Assembly: GCA_003439945.1 (NCBI GenBank)
Contig: QVRM01003932.1
Coordinates: forward strand, 124,001-188,000
Reading direction: 5' to 3'
DNA length: 64,000 bases
From: Dermanyssus gallinae
Taxonomy: Eukaryota > Arthropoda > Arachnida > Mesostigmata > Dermanyssidae
Below, in pieces: positions 33,215 through 43,819 of this stretch. A program made the translations under genes and the position numbers. Numbering within the stretch: the first letter of the stretch is position 1; every line of letters starts with the position of its first letter. The notes beneath the pieces were generated by a model. That model was not told the origin of the DNA, did no database searches, and saw nothing but the letters and a program-made list of their open reading frames with translations.

Positions 33215-34335
33215 TTCATATCATATCATTTATTGCACCATATGTATGGTATGTATATACACATCATTGTAATAAAGCACATGTTTATAGATATGTAAGT
33301 AATAAAATATCATCGAGCTAACTGCGTAAGTGAAATAGCTCTCTGACAGGTATCGAGATCGTAGGTAGAGCACGGCTGGTTATATTAACGTCACAAACAG
33401 CCGACATCAGGATCGTGGAAGCCTCTTCGATGGCAGAGTTTATGATGAAACCCGTGAAGTGAATCACGAGATGTCGGTTGGGTCATAGTGGTCTCTGCCA
33501 GTTCTGTGTGACTATTGCTGGCAAATTAAAGAAGCTGCTGGGAACTGCTCGAATTTTCTTCTTAAAGTTTTCTCTAAACTGAATAAGAGCAGCGGTTTCT
33601 GAGAGACGGAATCTATTTACTAGATCTTCTACAAGTGGTTGAGTAGAAGTCATAAGGTAAACTAAACGGTTTTTCGCATTTCTTGGCAACCTAATGGCTA
33701 GCTTGAAAAACGTAGGCTTTACCTTATCTAGTTTTTCTAGCTGTGATAGGCTGAGATGTTCCCATATGACCTGGATGCCGTCGGCCGCCACCAAAGCAAC
33801 TTTTACTTCAAAAAGTACTTTTAGTATGGTCAGGGATAATTATTGAGGCTTTTCGATTGTAGACATCGCGACTAGACTTTTTCTGGTTCGCTCGGCGATG
33901 TGTTGTCCAAAAATTGGTGCCCTTCATCGAAAAGTTAACCCGAAGGTAACAGAAGGTGTTAACGAACTCGACTGCACCAGAACTGAGTTTCAAGCGATCG
34001 GAACGAGCAAGCGGTCCCCCAGGTCTAAATTTGATAGCTTTTGTTTTCTCGGCGTTAATCTTAAGGCCGTTGTCCTCGCAGTACACCTCCAGGGTGCGTA
34101 TGCTTCGCCGCGACTCCAACTTGTCACGACAATCAAATTTCGCCCGAGTCCTAGTAAATCGTCCAAGTAATCCTCCAGAAAACACAGTAATACAGGCCTC
34201 TGCTTGTGTGCTCTCAGTGCTCGGTGGGACCAGACGCAGAAATATGCAGAACAAAAGAGGAATTGGTCCGCTTGGGGAACGCCGTGGTGAGTAGTAAATT
34301 CGTAACCCAGCGTAGACTAAACCAGCTGAAATCAA
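33215..34335 (-). pseudogene. LINE relic related to LINE-A (RT thumb and C-terminal region)
   Basis: On the minus strand, INAEKTKAIKFRPGGPLARS (33990-34060 region) parallels INSRKTKAIKFRRGGRLAAA of LINE-A. At 33483-33794, IWEHLSLSQLEKLDKVK then LPRNAKNRLVYLM parallels VWGHLSAANFAQLER then LPRTARNRFVYLL. Upstream is a degraded PQGDPLS/YADD region with frameshifts. The 3' end carries AATAAA followed by ATGATATGATATG near 33220-33235. It is more diverged from the 944-2440 copy than the 45.6-46.8 kb copy is, so it is probably a sister family. Confidence 0.7.
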
Positions 34336-35114
34336 AGAACAATTGGCCGCAAATAAACCAATTCGCTCTACAAATGTTAAATAAGAAGGAGCGTGCCGAC
34401 CAAGCTTTTCGTTAGACCGGTTTCGGGGGACGACAAGAGCTGTTATAGAAAAACAAATCTATAAAGGCGACGTCCATGTATGTAAACCCTATTTAACGGA
34501 GGTTATATTGTAACGATGGACATGAAGATGATTGCTACGGGGTTGTACAACTCGGAGCGATGCTACACGAACGCGTGACAGAGATCAACCAGACGAACGC
34601 GTGGCTGAGATCAACCAGACGAACGCGGGTCTGACGGTCGGCAGGACGGCAATCGAGAGCATCGCCACAGAGGAGTTGGTCCCTCATCGGCCTGATGACG
34701 CTTCATCCATCTGTCTCTCATTGACACCAAGGAAATTCGTATGGTGAACTTTCCGGTCGGCGGAGCATCAACCCGGCGGCGTCGGTCAGGTTTCGGCTGC
34801 CGCAGCATGTGTGCGGGAATATTTTCCCGCCTGCCGATGCCGACGGTGGTGATGTGGAGGACATTGTTATTATAGTAATGGCCGTTCAGGTGCACATGCG
34901 GTCCTGTCCTGCCCGGCAAGACTTCTGAGATACTCGCAATGTCTCCATGAGGAAGATGTGATGATAATGTGTTGAACCACCCACGTCGTGGATGTGGCCA
35001 AGCCCCATGGTCGTGGCGGCGGTGATGCTGTGGTGTGCCGGGGTTGTCCATCGGTCGTCAAAAGCGGCGCTGGATGTCAATCACGGTGCACGGCGGTAAA
35101 TGGGGTAAATCGGC
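34336..35114. other. GC-richer stretch with one long open frame
   Basis: A minus-strand frame of 146 codons spans 34611-35051 (contains TGPHVHLNGHYYNNNVLHIT). I cannot assign it to a family with confidence. A short tandem (GAGATCAACCAGACGAACGC twice, 34582-34627) lies at its far end. Confidence 0.3.
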
Positions 35115-35450
35115 TTGATGACGACTCCACTCGTCACAATCTAGACGCACCCTTCGTGGTCCCCTACGGGCAGCTTGGAATTGCCGTGCATATTTTCTGA
35201 TGATGAAGCACCGAGGACCGGACATGTCGAGATCTATCCAGGGTTTCCCCAACCGCATTGCGTGTGGCCGCCGAGTAGCACGGCCGCTGACTCTCAGCAG
35301 CCGTCGTTGTGGTTTACTATCTGTCATCTGAATGAATAAGCATCGCTTAAAGACAATTCGATCAACAACGGGGGATCAAAGCCCGGCGACACCCCGGTAG
35401 ATGGCAACCTTGACCAGCCTAATGCACTAACCCACCTCTGCTTAACCACC
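35115..35450 (-). mobile_element. SINE-2 (tRNA-headed), copy 1
   Basis: Minus strand. The B-box-like GGCTTTGATCCCC is at 35370-35383, with the head end near 35450. The body matches 51085-51330 at many blocks (for example CAGCATGGCCGCTAACTCTC against CACGGCCGCTGACTCTC, GTCCCCTACGGGC and AATTCGATC). Both copies are diverged. Confidence 0.65.
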
Positions 35451-35557
35451 ACGCAGCCATTCCTCGTCAACGCTTTTGTACTCGTACGTTTGTAGGGCTG
35501 CGATTGATCCGATACGTGGCGCACGATCGCGGCATCAAAACGCGCATAACGTAAATG

Positions 35558-35684
35558 CAATTTGTACTAGGGACTATGGAGGCCATTTGTACTATGGACT
35601 ATGGATGCCATTTGTACTATGGACTATGGATGCCATTTGTACTATGGACTATGAATGCCATTTGTACTATGAACTATGGGTATG
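35558..35684. repeat. 25-bp minisatellite, 5 copies
   Basis: Units CCATTTGTACTATGGACTAT + GGATG. The first is slightly diverged (TAGGG) and the last has a 2-bp insertion. Unrelated in sequence to the other 25-bp array. Confidence 0.93.
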
Positions 35685-35689
35685 CCAAA

Positions 35690-36830
35690 TGTACAATACT
35701 AGACTGCCATAGTCTTATTATGGTGCACTAATCTATTTTTGACATAAAGTGAGAAATCCACAATTTGCCGGAAAGCACACAGGCTTAGCGCAGTGCACAG
35801 CAAAACGACTACGAGACTTGTTGAATTTTGTCAGCAAGTTTGTATGTGTGTATGTTTCCCACTGCATGTTTGCGAAGTATATATGAATGTTAAAACCGGA
35901 AGATGGTGCTATTCTTAAAACCGTTCTTAATTGCTGAAGCATACGCACGCAACATGCATCTGCGATTAAAGTGTTTACATGCGCAAGGAGCGCTAATGAT
36001 CAAAATGGAGGAACACCAAATGCAGAGAGATCTCTTGTAAATAATCTCCTAAATAATGTCCGGATTTTGGAAAAAAGAGGAAACTTTAGTCCTTAGAACC
36101 GGCTCTCAGCTCGAGTGCTTCTACTAGTAATGAGGGAATGTTTACCGCCGTTGCCTCGGCGACGGCACGAGATCGCTGTGCCTACGGCATTAGGCAATCG
36201 TGGGAAAAAAAGACAAGCAATAGCTTTAGAAAGTCCTCTCTTCCTTACCTGGTAAAATGATGCATTGGCACGTTACAGTGAATTGAATGAAATAAAGAGA
36301 AAGACGATACACTGGCAGACGGTTACAGTGAATTAATTAGGCGTAATATTTCAATCGTATTAATTTTGCTATCATGCCTCCTTGATTCGTATACCTTACA
36401 ATTGACTCTAAAAGTAAACAACGCACGCATGATGGTCTACAAGGACACGCATAGGCGTACCATACCGTATCGTGTAACTATCGACACCAGCTGCCTGATG
36501 TGCGTAACTTGAGCTTCTACTGCCTTTTGGCGCCGACGAGGCATTAACAGTATTCGACTCTTTTATTTCTATGTGCCAGAGTATAGTATAGCCTATTTCT
36601 CCTCGTCGTCGTTTCTAAACACTACAAAAATTAAACACACGCTACATACGCTCACAGTTGGATGTGAAGGGCAAATAATAGCCATGTCTTGTCTATCTTT
36701 TCTTCCCTTAAGTGAGGTAAAACAAACACATTTATTGTGCAAGGGCATATTAAATGATTGCGGCAAATGTGTAGCCTCATATCAGCGCCCCTCTCATATC
36801 ACCGTTTGAGGTTTACAGCAATTGCAATAG
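35690..36830. other. no gene seen
   Basis: Intergenic sequence between the minisatellite and the 3' end of the peroxidase gene. Nothing recognisable on either strand. Confidence 0.5.
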
Positions 36831-36836
36831 TTTATT
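36831..36836 (-). terminator. polyadenylation signal AATAAA for the peroxidase gene
   Basis: TTTATT on the plus strand, 114 bases past the peroxidase stop codon on the minus strand. The distance is typical of a short 3' UTR. Confidence 0.6.
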
Positions 36837-36949
36837 CCATTCAATCTCGGGATTGAATGAGAGATTCGAAGTCGCTTAAAACCACCTACGAATAAAGTCC
36901 ATATCTACAGTCAGTTTTCCGTTGCACATGAAGGTTCCTTTAAGAAGAT

Positions 36950-37068
36950 TTAAAGTTTTGCCTTCGGCTTATCTTCGATCGTAGTTTGCGGCGAACGAAG
37001 GCAGTCTTCGATATCAGCTGCAAGTGAAGCAGGCTCATCCGTAGAACTGTATCGTTTTACTGGTTTTC
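36950..37068 (-). CDS. GPx exon 5 (C-terminus)
   Basis: Acceptor CTTTAG; encodes the second part of [20 protein letters not shown] and an acidic/basic tail ending KPKAKL, TAA at 36950-36952. Confidence 0.9.
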
Positions 37069-40000
37069 CTAAAGACCAATACAAGTATAATGTGTTTGTT
37101 AGGATTGTGAAATACATAATTTAGTCCGTCCCACGGGGATATATTATCTAGAAACGTGCTCTGATTTTTGTGTGAGTGTGAGTTTGCAAAGGCAAACCTT
37201 GTTCATATTTAAAACATGCACCGCAAGGTGATTTTACCAGTAGGGTAAATATTAGAACCAAAATCGACAGATAGTGAAAAGAGTTTTAGTGTGTACATTT
37301 TAGTCCAGAATCACTCGTCGATAAAGCTAGTCATGAAAATCGTTGTTTTAAAGTAAAGGTAGGCTATTGCCGCACATTTACCTGCGCCACTGGTAGCCTC
37401 ACAAGGTGGCGCTTGTTTTGAATTATATGCAAAGCATGCGAGCAAATCATCCACCAGCAAGTCAAATACCTCCATACAGTTATTGAGAGACCACACCCAT
37501 ATAGAGATATGTTAGTCAGCTGTCGAGGGCTTGGCTTACCAGAGTACAAAGGAAAGACAAGCGTAAAGACATGACAGTATTCGGAAAAGGACTGTCTCCA
37601 TCCACCACAAGGGCACGAAAGCTAACACTATCAGGTGAGAGCATGTTTGACAAAGTCCTCACTCTAAAGAAAAGAATTGCAGTAGCAAAACAGTTCGATC
37701 GAAATGAGTCTCTATGTGCGCGAAACTGCGAAATTGTGCAAACAAAGTTTGCGAAACTGCATAGCAAATGCTTTCGAAAAAAGTGACTGAGATATACAGC
37801 TATAATTGCTACCGAGACTTTTGGCGAGACGTACCATCCTGCCTCTACATCCACAAAAAAAGTCTGCATTGCTCGAACACCAGTGGACTTTATACTTCTA
37901 ATGGATAGATGGCTGGTATTAAGGATTCGATATTGGAAATTGGGTGCCCCTTAAATGCCCAGTTGTCCCGACGTCAGCCATAGCAAGTACAAACGCCTCC
38001 CCATTGGCAAGTCCCCTACACTTCCATCTAATTCGCGAAATGGTCTGCTGCGTACTACCGTTGATCTAGTGGGTCAAGGTTTGGTGTGCACAAGGAGGTC
38101 GTACGCTACTGGATACAGGAACATACGTTCATAGTCATTTAAATGATCATGTACGTGAATGTTCGTGAGAACATCCTTGGAACATCCTTATATAATACGA
38201 TTGAAAACGCTATTATTATTTAAAAAACGATAATGGGTGAATAGCACATTGTTTATGATGTATACACTTGCGTACTCCAGGGCGTTACCCCAAAGCATGC
38301 GTTTAATTAATATAAATATCAGCGTTTATATTTGTGAGAAGTTGTCAGAGCGCAAAAAACAAAACAAATCGTACAACCTAGTCGGGTGCACCCCCTGAAC
38401 AAAGTCTTCGTTACACCCCCCTCTCCTATTTATAAGTTAGCATATACCCTACCAGCCACTCTTTCAGCTTAAACTGTTAGCGTGCAACAATGCAGAAGGA
38501 CTTCATAGAAGAGTGATTTCATAGTAGGCATCCAGGGTTAATTTACATTTATCGCTAACAAGTATAAAAAAGGGTTGTTGAACTGACCTTGGCGATTGAC
38601 AAGAAATTTAGTGAAGTTCCATTCGATGTCATCAGTTGACAGTCCATGCTGTTCGCTCTTAAGGAACGTCCATAACGGTGAAGCGGAACCTCCATTAATA
38701 TCAACCTGAAATGAAGAGACATTACTTTTTTGTAGCCCTCTCCAATCTATCGCGTGAACTTTAGCCGTTTAAGGTTTAGTAAGTCAAGCTTTTAAGTAGG
38801 AACTCCATAAACTATGCGGAATAAACCTTATTTACGTTACGTTCCTTTACGCTTTCGAAGCAGGCCTGTTTTCTATATTATCAACCACTACTTCACAAAC
38901 GGTGAATACAAAGACGGTTGAAGTATATAGACTTGCATTGAATAGTACAGGCTGATAAATGGAGGTCCTTTTTATGGAGTGTTTTCAAGATAGATTGTAT
39001 CATTGATGCAATATTTATTTATGATATTGCGGCTGTAATATCATAAATAAATATTGCCCAACAAACAGTGTTGCAATAACGACAAAATGAGCTCACGAAA
39101 TTGACTTGTACGGCAAGATCTCCCGCTTCGAAAACGTAATATTATATGCAGGAATTAGGTTTTAGCAAGCCGCCGACAGTAGTAATAAGGCAGACGGTTG
39201 AGAGAGACAATCAATAAGTGATTTTCAAAATTTTGTCAGTGGTCATAACTGGATGTGTACAGTATCAGGCTGAGTTTGTATGGTCAACGTGCGCCCGCAA
39301 CGATGACGCTATTAATAAGTAGTTTGAATTACATTCTTTCCAATCTACGGCTATTAGTCTTGTTTAATCTATGTACTTCCAAATGAATCAATCATATAGG
39401 CAAAATTACATATATGGGCCTGTTACGGACATGTATATGTGTGAGGAAAATACCTTTTTGAATAGATCAAAGGTCACATTGTACTTTTGCAAGACAGACT
39501 TTTTTATTTCGTCATCCGATCCCGGCTCTTGTGAAGCAAACTGGTTACACGGAAACGCCAGAACTGAAAGTCCCTAGAGCACGAGCACAACCAGAATAAT
39601 CTTTTATTTTCCTGTTGTCTCTCAGTCGTACGTTTAACGCAATAGCCACATTCTCATTGCACGCTACAACTGTACAGAATAATTTCTTATGACTATTACA
39701 GCTTACATGTGTAGTAAATTCAATTCCTAGACTAGGTTATCTTTTTAAGATGATTCAACGTCTAATAAGACTCTGGCAGTCTTGTTTTCAATGCGCAAAT
39801 CATTTAGCCAGGCGGCGGCGTTGGTCGGCCCTAGTTGTCCAAGCATCTCAAAGCCTGATGCAATGGCTAGTTAATTTGTCTCTGTGTACTTATGCAGCTA
39901 CCAGAACTGCGATGAGATGCAATCCATGAACTATCTTCCCTACTGGATTTAGTTCGCAATATAGCTTATCGGGTGGAGCTTTTCTGCTCCATAGGAATGC

Positions 40001-41388
40001 CAAGGAGATTACTGGATTGTGGAGCGGCCAAACGTTAATCGGAGCGGACTTTCCTACGTTCTCGGGTGCCGCGTCCTTCGAATCAACCGCGAATGTGTTT
40101 TGCGGAGTTGACAGAGCCCACTTTCAGTCTGGTAAGCCCAGATCATTTGAATTGCCTTCAACAATTAGCTACTGCTTTACCAAAGGTGCCTTTGTCGGGT
40201 TACCACAGGTTAAGCGATGACCTCAACAAGTCTAGCAGATTTTCCGTGAGCTGTGGCTGGCTTCGTCCCAGAATTAAAATATCAAATTTCTTCATGCACC
40301 CTTTTAGTTAATCCTCTCCGTCCATATTGGGGCATATTGACTCGGCACGGTACTTCCATGCGTTACGTGCCAACCGACCGAATGCATTGTATATATATAC
40401 ATATATATTGCTCAAACTAGGACGTTATTTCATCAGTGTCAGAGTGCTAATTGTGGCCAAAAAGTTTGTCAACTCTGTAAGACTTCCGTTCAGCGTGAAT
40501 CAAACGTGTAGCTCAAGCTTAGCGAGACTTACCTGGGCGTGATATTTGTCATGAAGCTTCTGTAGGCCAGCGTATTGACGAGTAAAGCCGCATTTTGATG
40601 CAACATTTACGATGAGGCATACCTGAACAGATGCGATACAATACAAGGACAGGGGCGGTCGGCTTGCTATATGCATGGTTAGGTAGCTGGAACGTTAGCA
40701 CCCACTCAATAGAACTAGTAACAAAATAATGTTCCTGGCTTCTAATGGTTCAGCAGCACCTAATCCTAACAAATTTTCACAGAAATACACACAGGGATCA
40801 CTTTTCTAGACAGATTTTTAAAAAGTTAGTCCCTTAAGGAACCGAAGGGGAAAAATAGCAGCGTAGAGCTTCGACAATTGCGTTTATAAACATGTGAATG
40901 CGCGTTTAGGTAATAGGTAGGAGGAATCTAGCAAAAGCATAATTTCCTTTATGTATATGTATATATATATATACATCAGACACGGGCAATAGCCTTTTCT
41001 GCAAAATTACCTGAATAGTTATAATTGTTTGAATTAATGTAATAATGGAAATTTCAAGCTCAATGAAAAGCGATTGAACTTAAATAAATTTGCCGTCCGG
41101 AGAAGACGGTCCCATAAAAAAAATATACGTAAACAGGACAATCATCTCTTTGGTACGAGTCGGCAACTCATTGTCACGTTTACTTAAACTTCGAAAAAAC
41201 TACTTCTGCATGTACACATGTACAGACGCAAGCCAAACCGCTGCACAAGTATTGCTCCGCCTTCTTCTACGTACCCTTCCGTCGTACTTTGCGAGCGACA
41301 CATCATTGCCGTCAATGTCCTTCACAACAAAATCATATATGGTGGCACCTTTCTTAGCATCGCCAAACGATGTCAGCGTCATGCTGGA
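36950..41388 (-). CDS. GPx: glutathione peroxidase, cysteine type (PHGPx-like), 5 coding exons
   Basis: Exons in transcript order: 41388-41275, 40622-40533, 39573-39454, 38705-38588, 37068-36950. Intron phases are 0, 0, 0, 1, all GT..AG. From the ATG at 41382 this gives 184 residues: [20 protein letters not shown], then [14 protein letters not shown] (peroxidatic residue C47, a TGC codon and not Sec TGA), [19 protein letters not shown] (Q77), [25 protein letters not shown] (W135, N136) and [10 protein letters not shown]. The Cys-Gln-Trp-Asn tetrad is complete, and a cysteine is present at FPCNQ as in Trx-dependent peroxidases. It reduces H2O2 and lipid hydroperoxides. The exon begins at an acceptor (TTTCAG at 41389-41394), so a 5' non-coding or N-terminal exon lies upstream. 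I see no signal peptide from this ATG. Confidence 0.93.
37069..38587. other. GPx intron 4
   Basis: 1.5 kb, with nothing recognisable besides open frames at 37516-37869 that lack any motif. Confidence 0.7.
38588..38705 (-). CDS. GPx exon 4 (WNF motif)
   Basis: 118 bp, acceptor TTTCAG, donor CCAAG|GTCAGT. It encodes [19 protein letters not shown] and [14 protein letters not shown] with the catalytic Trp and Asn. Confidence 0.92.
39008..39057. repeat. perfect 21-bp inverted repeat (hairpin) in GPx intron 3
   Basis: 39008-39028 is the exact reverse complement of 39037-39057, with loop GCGGCTGT. The arms start and end GCAATATTTA...GATATT, and no simple repeat explains them. Confidence 0.93.
39454..39573 (-). 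CDS. GPx exon 3 (FPCNQF motif)
   Basis: 120 bp, phase 0 in and out; acceptor CTCTAG, donor AAAAAG|GTATTT. It encodes [18 protein letters not shown] with the catalytic Gln, then [10 protein letters not shown]. Confidence 0.92.
40533..40622 (-). CDS. GPx exon 2 (peroxidatic cysteine)
   Basis: 90 bp, acceptor GTTCAG, donor CCCAG|GTAAGT. It encodes [20 protein letters not shown] and ends HDKYHAQ. Confidence 0.92.
41275..41388 (-). CDS. GPx exon 1 (first coding exon found)
   Basis: ATG at 41382-41380 with A at -3. It encodes [20 protein letters not shown] then KYDGR; donor GGAAGG|GTACGT. A consistent acceptor sits directly upstream. Confidence 0.87.
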
Positions 41389-42414
41389 CTGAAACCAGGC
41401 CAAATGAACTAAATTACATCATGGCAACTTATAAATGAAACTTCGCCGACTTCCACACGCTAGCTTATTACGTACCCTAACAGAAAACGTCATATTTGAT
41501 CCATGCGAGAATAGTAATCCGAAACTTACTGCAGCGCCTCGTTCATTCGCAACCCGACAAACCCTTCACGAATGTATTGTAGTTTGGCAGCCCTTTAAAG
41601 CATTGGGATTTCCTTTTTTTGCCCCGAGAGTACTGTAGCCTCATGGTGTAGGTTTTGATTACACATGAAATTAGTGTAGGCCTCGTTTGCTAAGGAATAT
41701 TTTAGATATAGGTCGTAGGCCAGCGTGATAAACTGCGAATAACATACGTTACACCTATGTTCGCTACAACCTAATAATTCAAAGAGTTTGAAGGTTGAAA
41801 ATTCTCATATCAAGTATTAGCCGGTAAGCATATGTCTCCAACTACATTCATAAAGGCGGTCACCACACTATTTAAATCTTTAGTACTTCATTACTAGACC
41901 GGCGTCGTAGTCTTGCTCCAAATATTACCTGATTACTCTGTATCTTCTTTCCGTCTCATCTCATAAAAAAGTATAAACAAAATATAAACTACAACAAATA
42001 TAAACAAAGCGAATAGCAAGCGAATGGAAAACTTAAATCTGTACAACTTGAAACAAATAAAAAAGCAGGTCGTTTTTTCTGGAGTTAGCGTAAGGTAAGT
42101 GAATTAAATTAACGCGTGTAACAATTATCTTATCAGAAATGTCAATAAACAAATTCAATAAACCAAATTCAATAGACAGCGCCCTGACGATACCAGCAAA
42201 GATAATGATGGCAGGGAGTCAGATGGAGGTGCGTAGACCATCGACCGGCTTTAGAGAATGCTTGAGTATGAGCGACGCATTTAGGCTCGGTGTGATCTTT
42301 TGAAAATTTGGCAACATTACGCATGCAAGACCTTAAGAGATGTAGATCTGTAAGAAGGAACGCGGAGCGTGCAATGCCACCTCTACGTTGGCATTCTAGC
42401 TGTCAACCAGACAT
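41389..42414. other. upstream of GPx; no exon recognised
   Basis: Should contain the GPx 5' exon and promoter, but neither can be located. Mixed AT-rich sequence. Confidence 0.4.
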
Positions 42415-42522
42415 CCTTCGGGTTCGATCTCCGCCGTTTCACATTTGTATTCATGGCGTCCGTCCTATGAAGCAATGCGTAAGCAATTCCATGGACGTTA
42501 AATGAGGGCTGAGAGTCGGTCC
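42415..42522 (+). mobile_element. SINE-1 fragment (B box plus body)
   Basis: GGTTCGATCT at 42421-42430, then CACATTTGTATT, GTCCGTCCTATGAAGCAATG and CATGGACGTTAAATG, the body shared with 43720-43816 and 61328-61420. Confidence 0.8.
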
Positions 42523-42750
42523 AAAAAAAGTTTTAAAGCATCCTCCTGCTGGCCTGGTGTTGTGCTAACACAGCTGATCAACGTCAATGGCAATGCGGCT
42601 ACCAATGCTCTCTCGCGCGGCGCGCTCTGAATCCAAGACTAAGCGATCTGGCTGAAACAAACTTCTAAAAAATGCGAATGAAATACTCCTAAACACAATA
42701 CTTCTGACTATTCAAACAACCGCATGTATGCAATGTATGCTCAATATTGA

Positions 42751-42964
42751 TATGATATGATATGACGTTTATTGATACTTAATTGCAGTTTCTCTTTTGC
42801 TGTTACAACTTCACATAGCCACAGGCTAGTGCGGAGCATCTGTACCACTTACAGTTAGATTTTTTACATCATCACCGTAGTATCTCGTCGTATTATTGCA
42901 ATTATTTATCTATGGATTGTGTTCATGTTTACATAGATATGGTTTAATCAGACGCAAGTAAGGT
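42751..42964 (-). repeat. repeat family C, copy 1 (3' end of an element)
   Basis: About 214 bp whose minus strand runs from ACCTTACTTGCGTCTGATTA to AATAAACGTCATATCATATC. It matches 50061-50156 joined to 50518-50638. The terminal pentamer repeat and AATAAA look like a LINE 3' end. Confidence 0.75.
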
Positions 42965-43640
42965 TAGAACGGATGGTTATCGGGTGTACTTGCCTCTGAC
43001 GGCTTCAGAATGTCTAACCGATCGTTGCTGAACGATCTATGATGGTGGGTCGGCGAAGTAAACCAGATGGGATAAGCAGTACACGTTACAGAAGGGTACC
43101 ACCACTACCACCTGTAGACGGCGCTAAAACAACAAGGGTAATAATACTCCGCGAACGACTACAGCGGAGAGAATATGTGAACGTTATAGACACCACCACG
43201 CGAATTACGGTGCTTAATGGTCGAGATAAGTAACGGACTATAAGCGGCGGATATTGGAGTCACTTCTTCATCTAGCCTCCGCTTGCTTATACTTGTATGG
43301 TGAGCATCATCAAAAGAGAACACGGAAAATGCCTAAAATGAGCGCTATCGGTTCTTTTTGCTTTGAGCTGTACATCGAAGATGTTGTCCTACTACTAGCC
43401 GTTTATGAGAAACTTCAGCCCGTACAGAGAAAGTTGTTACTTTGCCGATGATACGGCACCTTGTTGTCTTAGGTGTCGAAACATACAATTTGCGATGGCA
43501 CCCATAGCATTAGCGAGTTCCTGTATTGAATATCGTAAATATATCGGCGGCCCCTTTATCGCTTGGTCTAAGCCCGAATGTGCCGAGAAGACTCTGTACT
43601 GATTGACAACCAGTTGTCTTTAACTCTCCCCATCTCTCCG

Positions 43641-43816
43641 TCGAGCCCGGCGGCGTGGTGCATTCGTCTGCCGCCTCGCGAACGGAAGAGACACATAGCA
43701 GGTGCGCGGGTTCGAGCCACACCGTTGCACATTTGTATTTACGGGGGGGTCGTCCGTCTATGAAGCAATGCGAAAAGCTGTCCCATGGACGTTAAATCTT
43801 GGCTAAGAGTCAGTCC
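43641..43816 (+). mobile_element. SINE-1, most complete copy
   Basis: About 176 bp. The head is TCGAGCCCGGCGGCGTGGTG then CATTCGTCTGCC, with a perfect B box GGTTCGAGCC at 43709-43718. The body is GTTGCACATTTGTATTTACG, ATGAAGCAATGCGAAAAGC and CCATGGACGTTAAAT, ending AGAGTCAGTCC. Six copies or fragments in this window share this order. The tRNA-like head implies pol III transcription with mobilisation by a LINE. Confidence 0.85.
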
Positions 43817-43819
43817 AGA

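Noticed and set aside
37516..37869. 117-codon minus-strand frame in GPx intron 4
   Set aside because: Considered as an extra GPx exon, but phases and sequence do not fit. The true last exon (36950-37068) matches the family directly.
41383..41403. Extending GPx upstream to a MAWFQSS-like start
   Set aside because: The upstream codon is TTG and the intervening bases form a splice acceptor (TTTCAG), so the first ATG after the acceptor was preferred.
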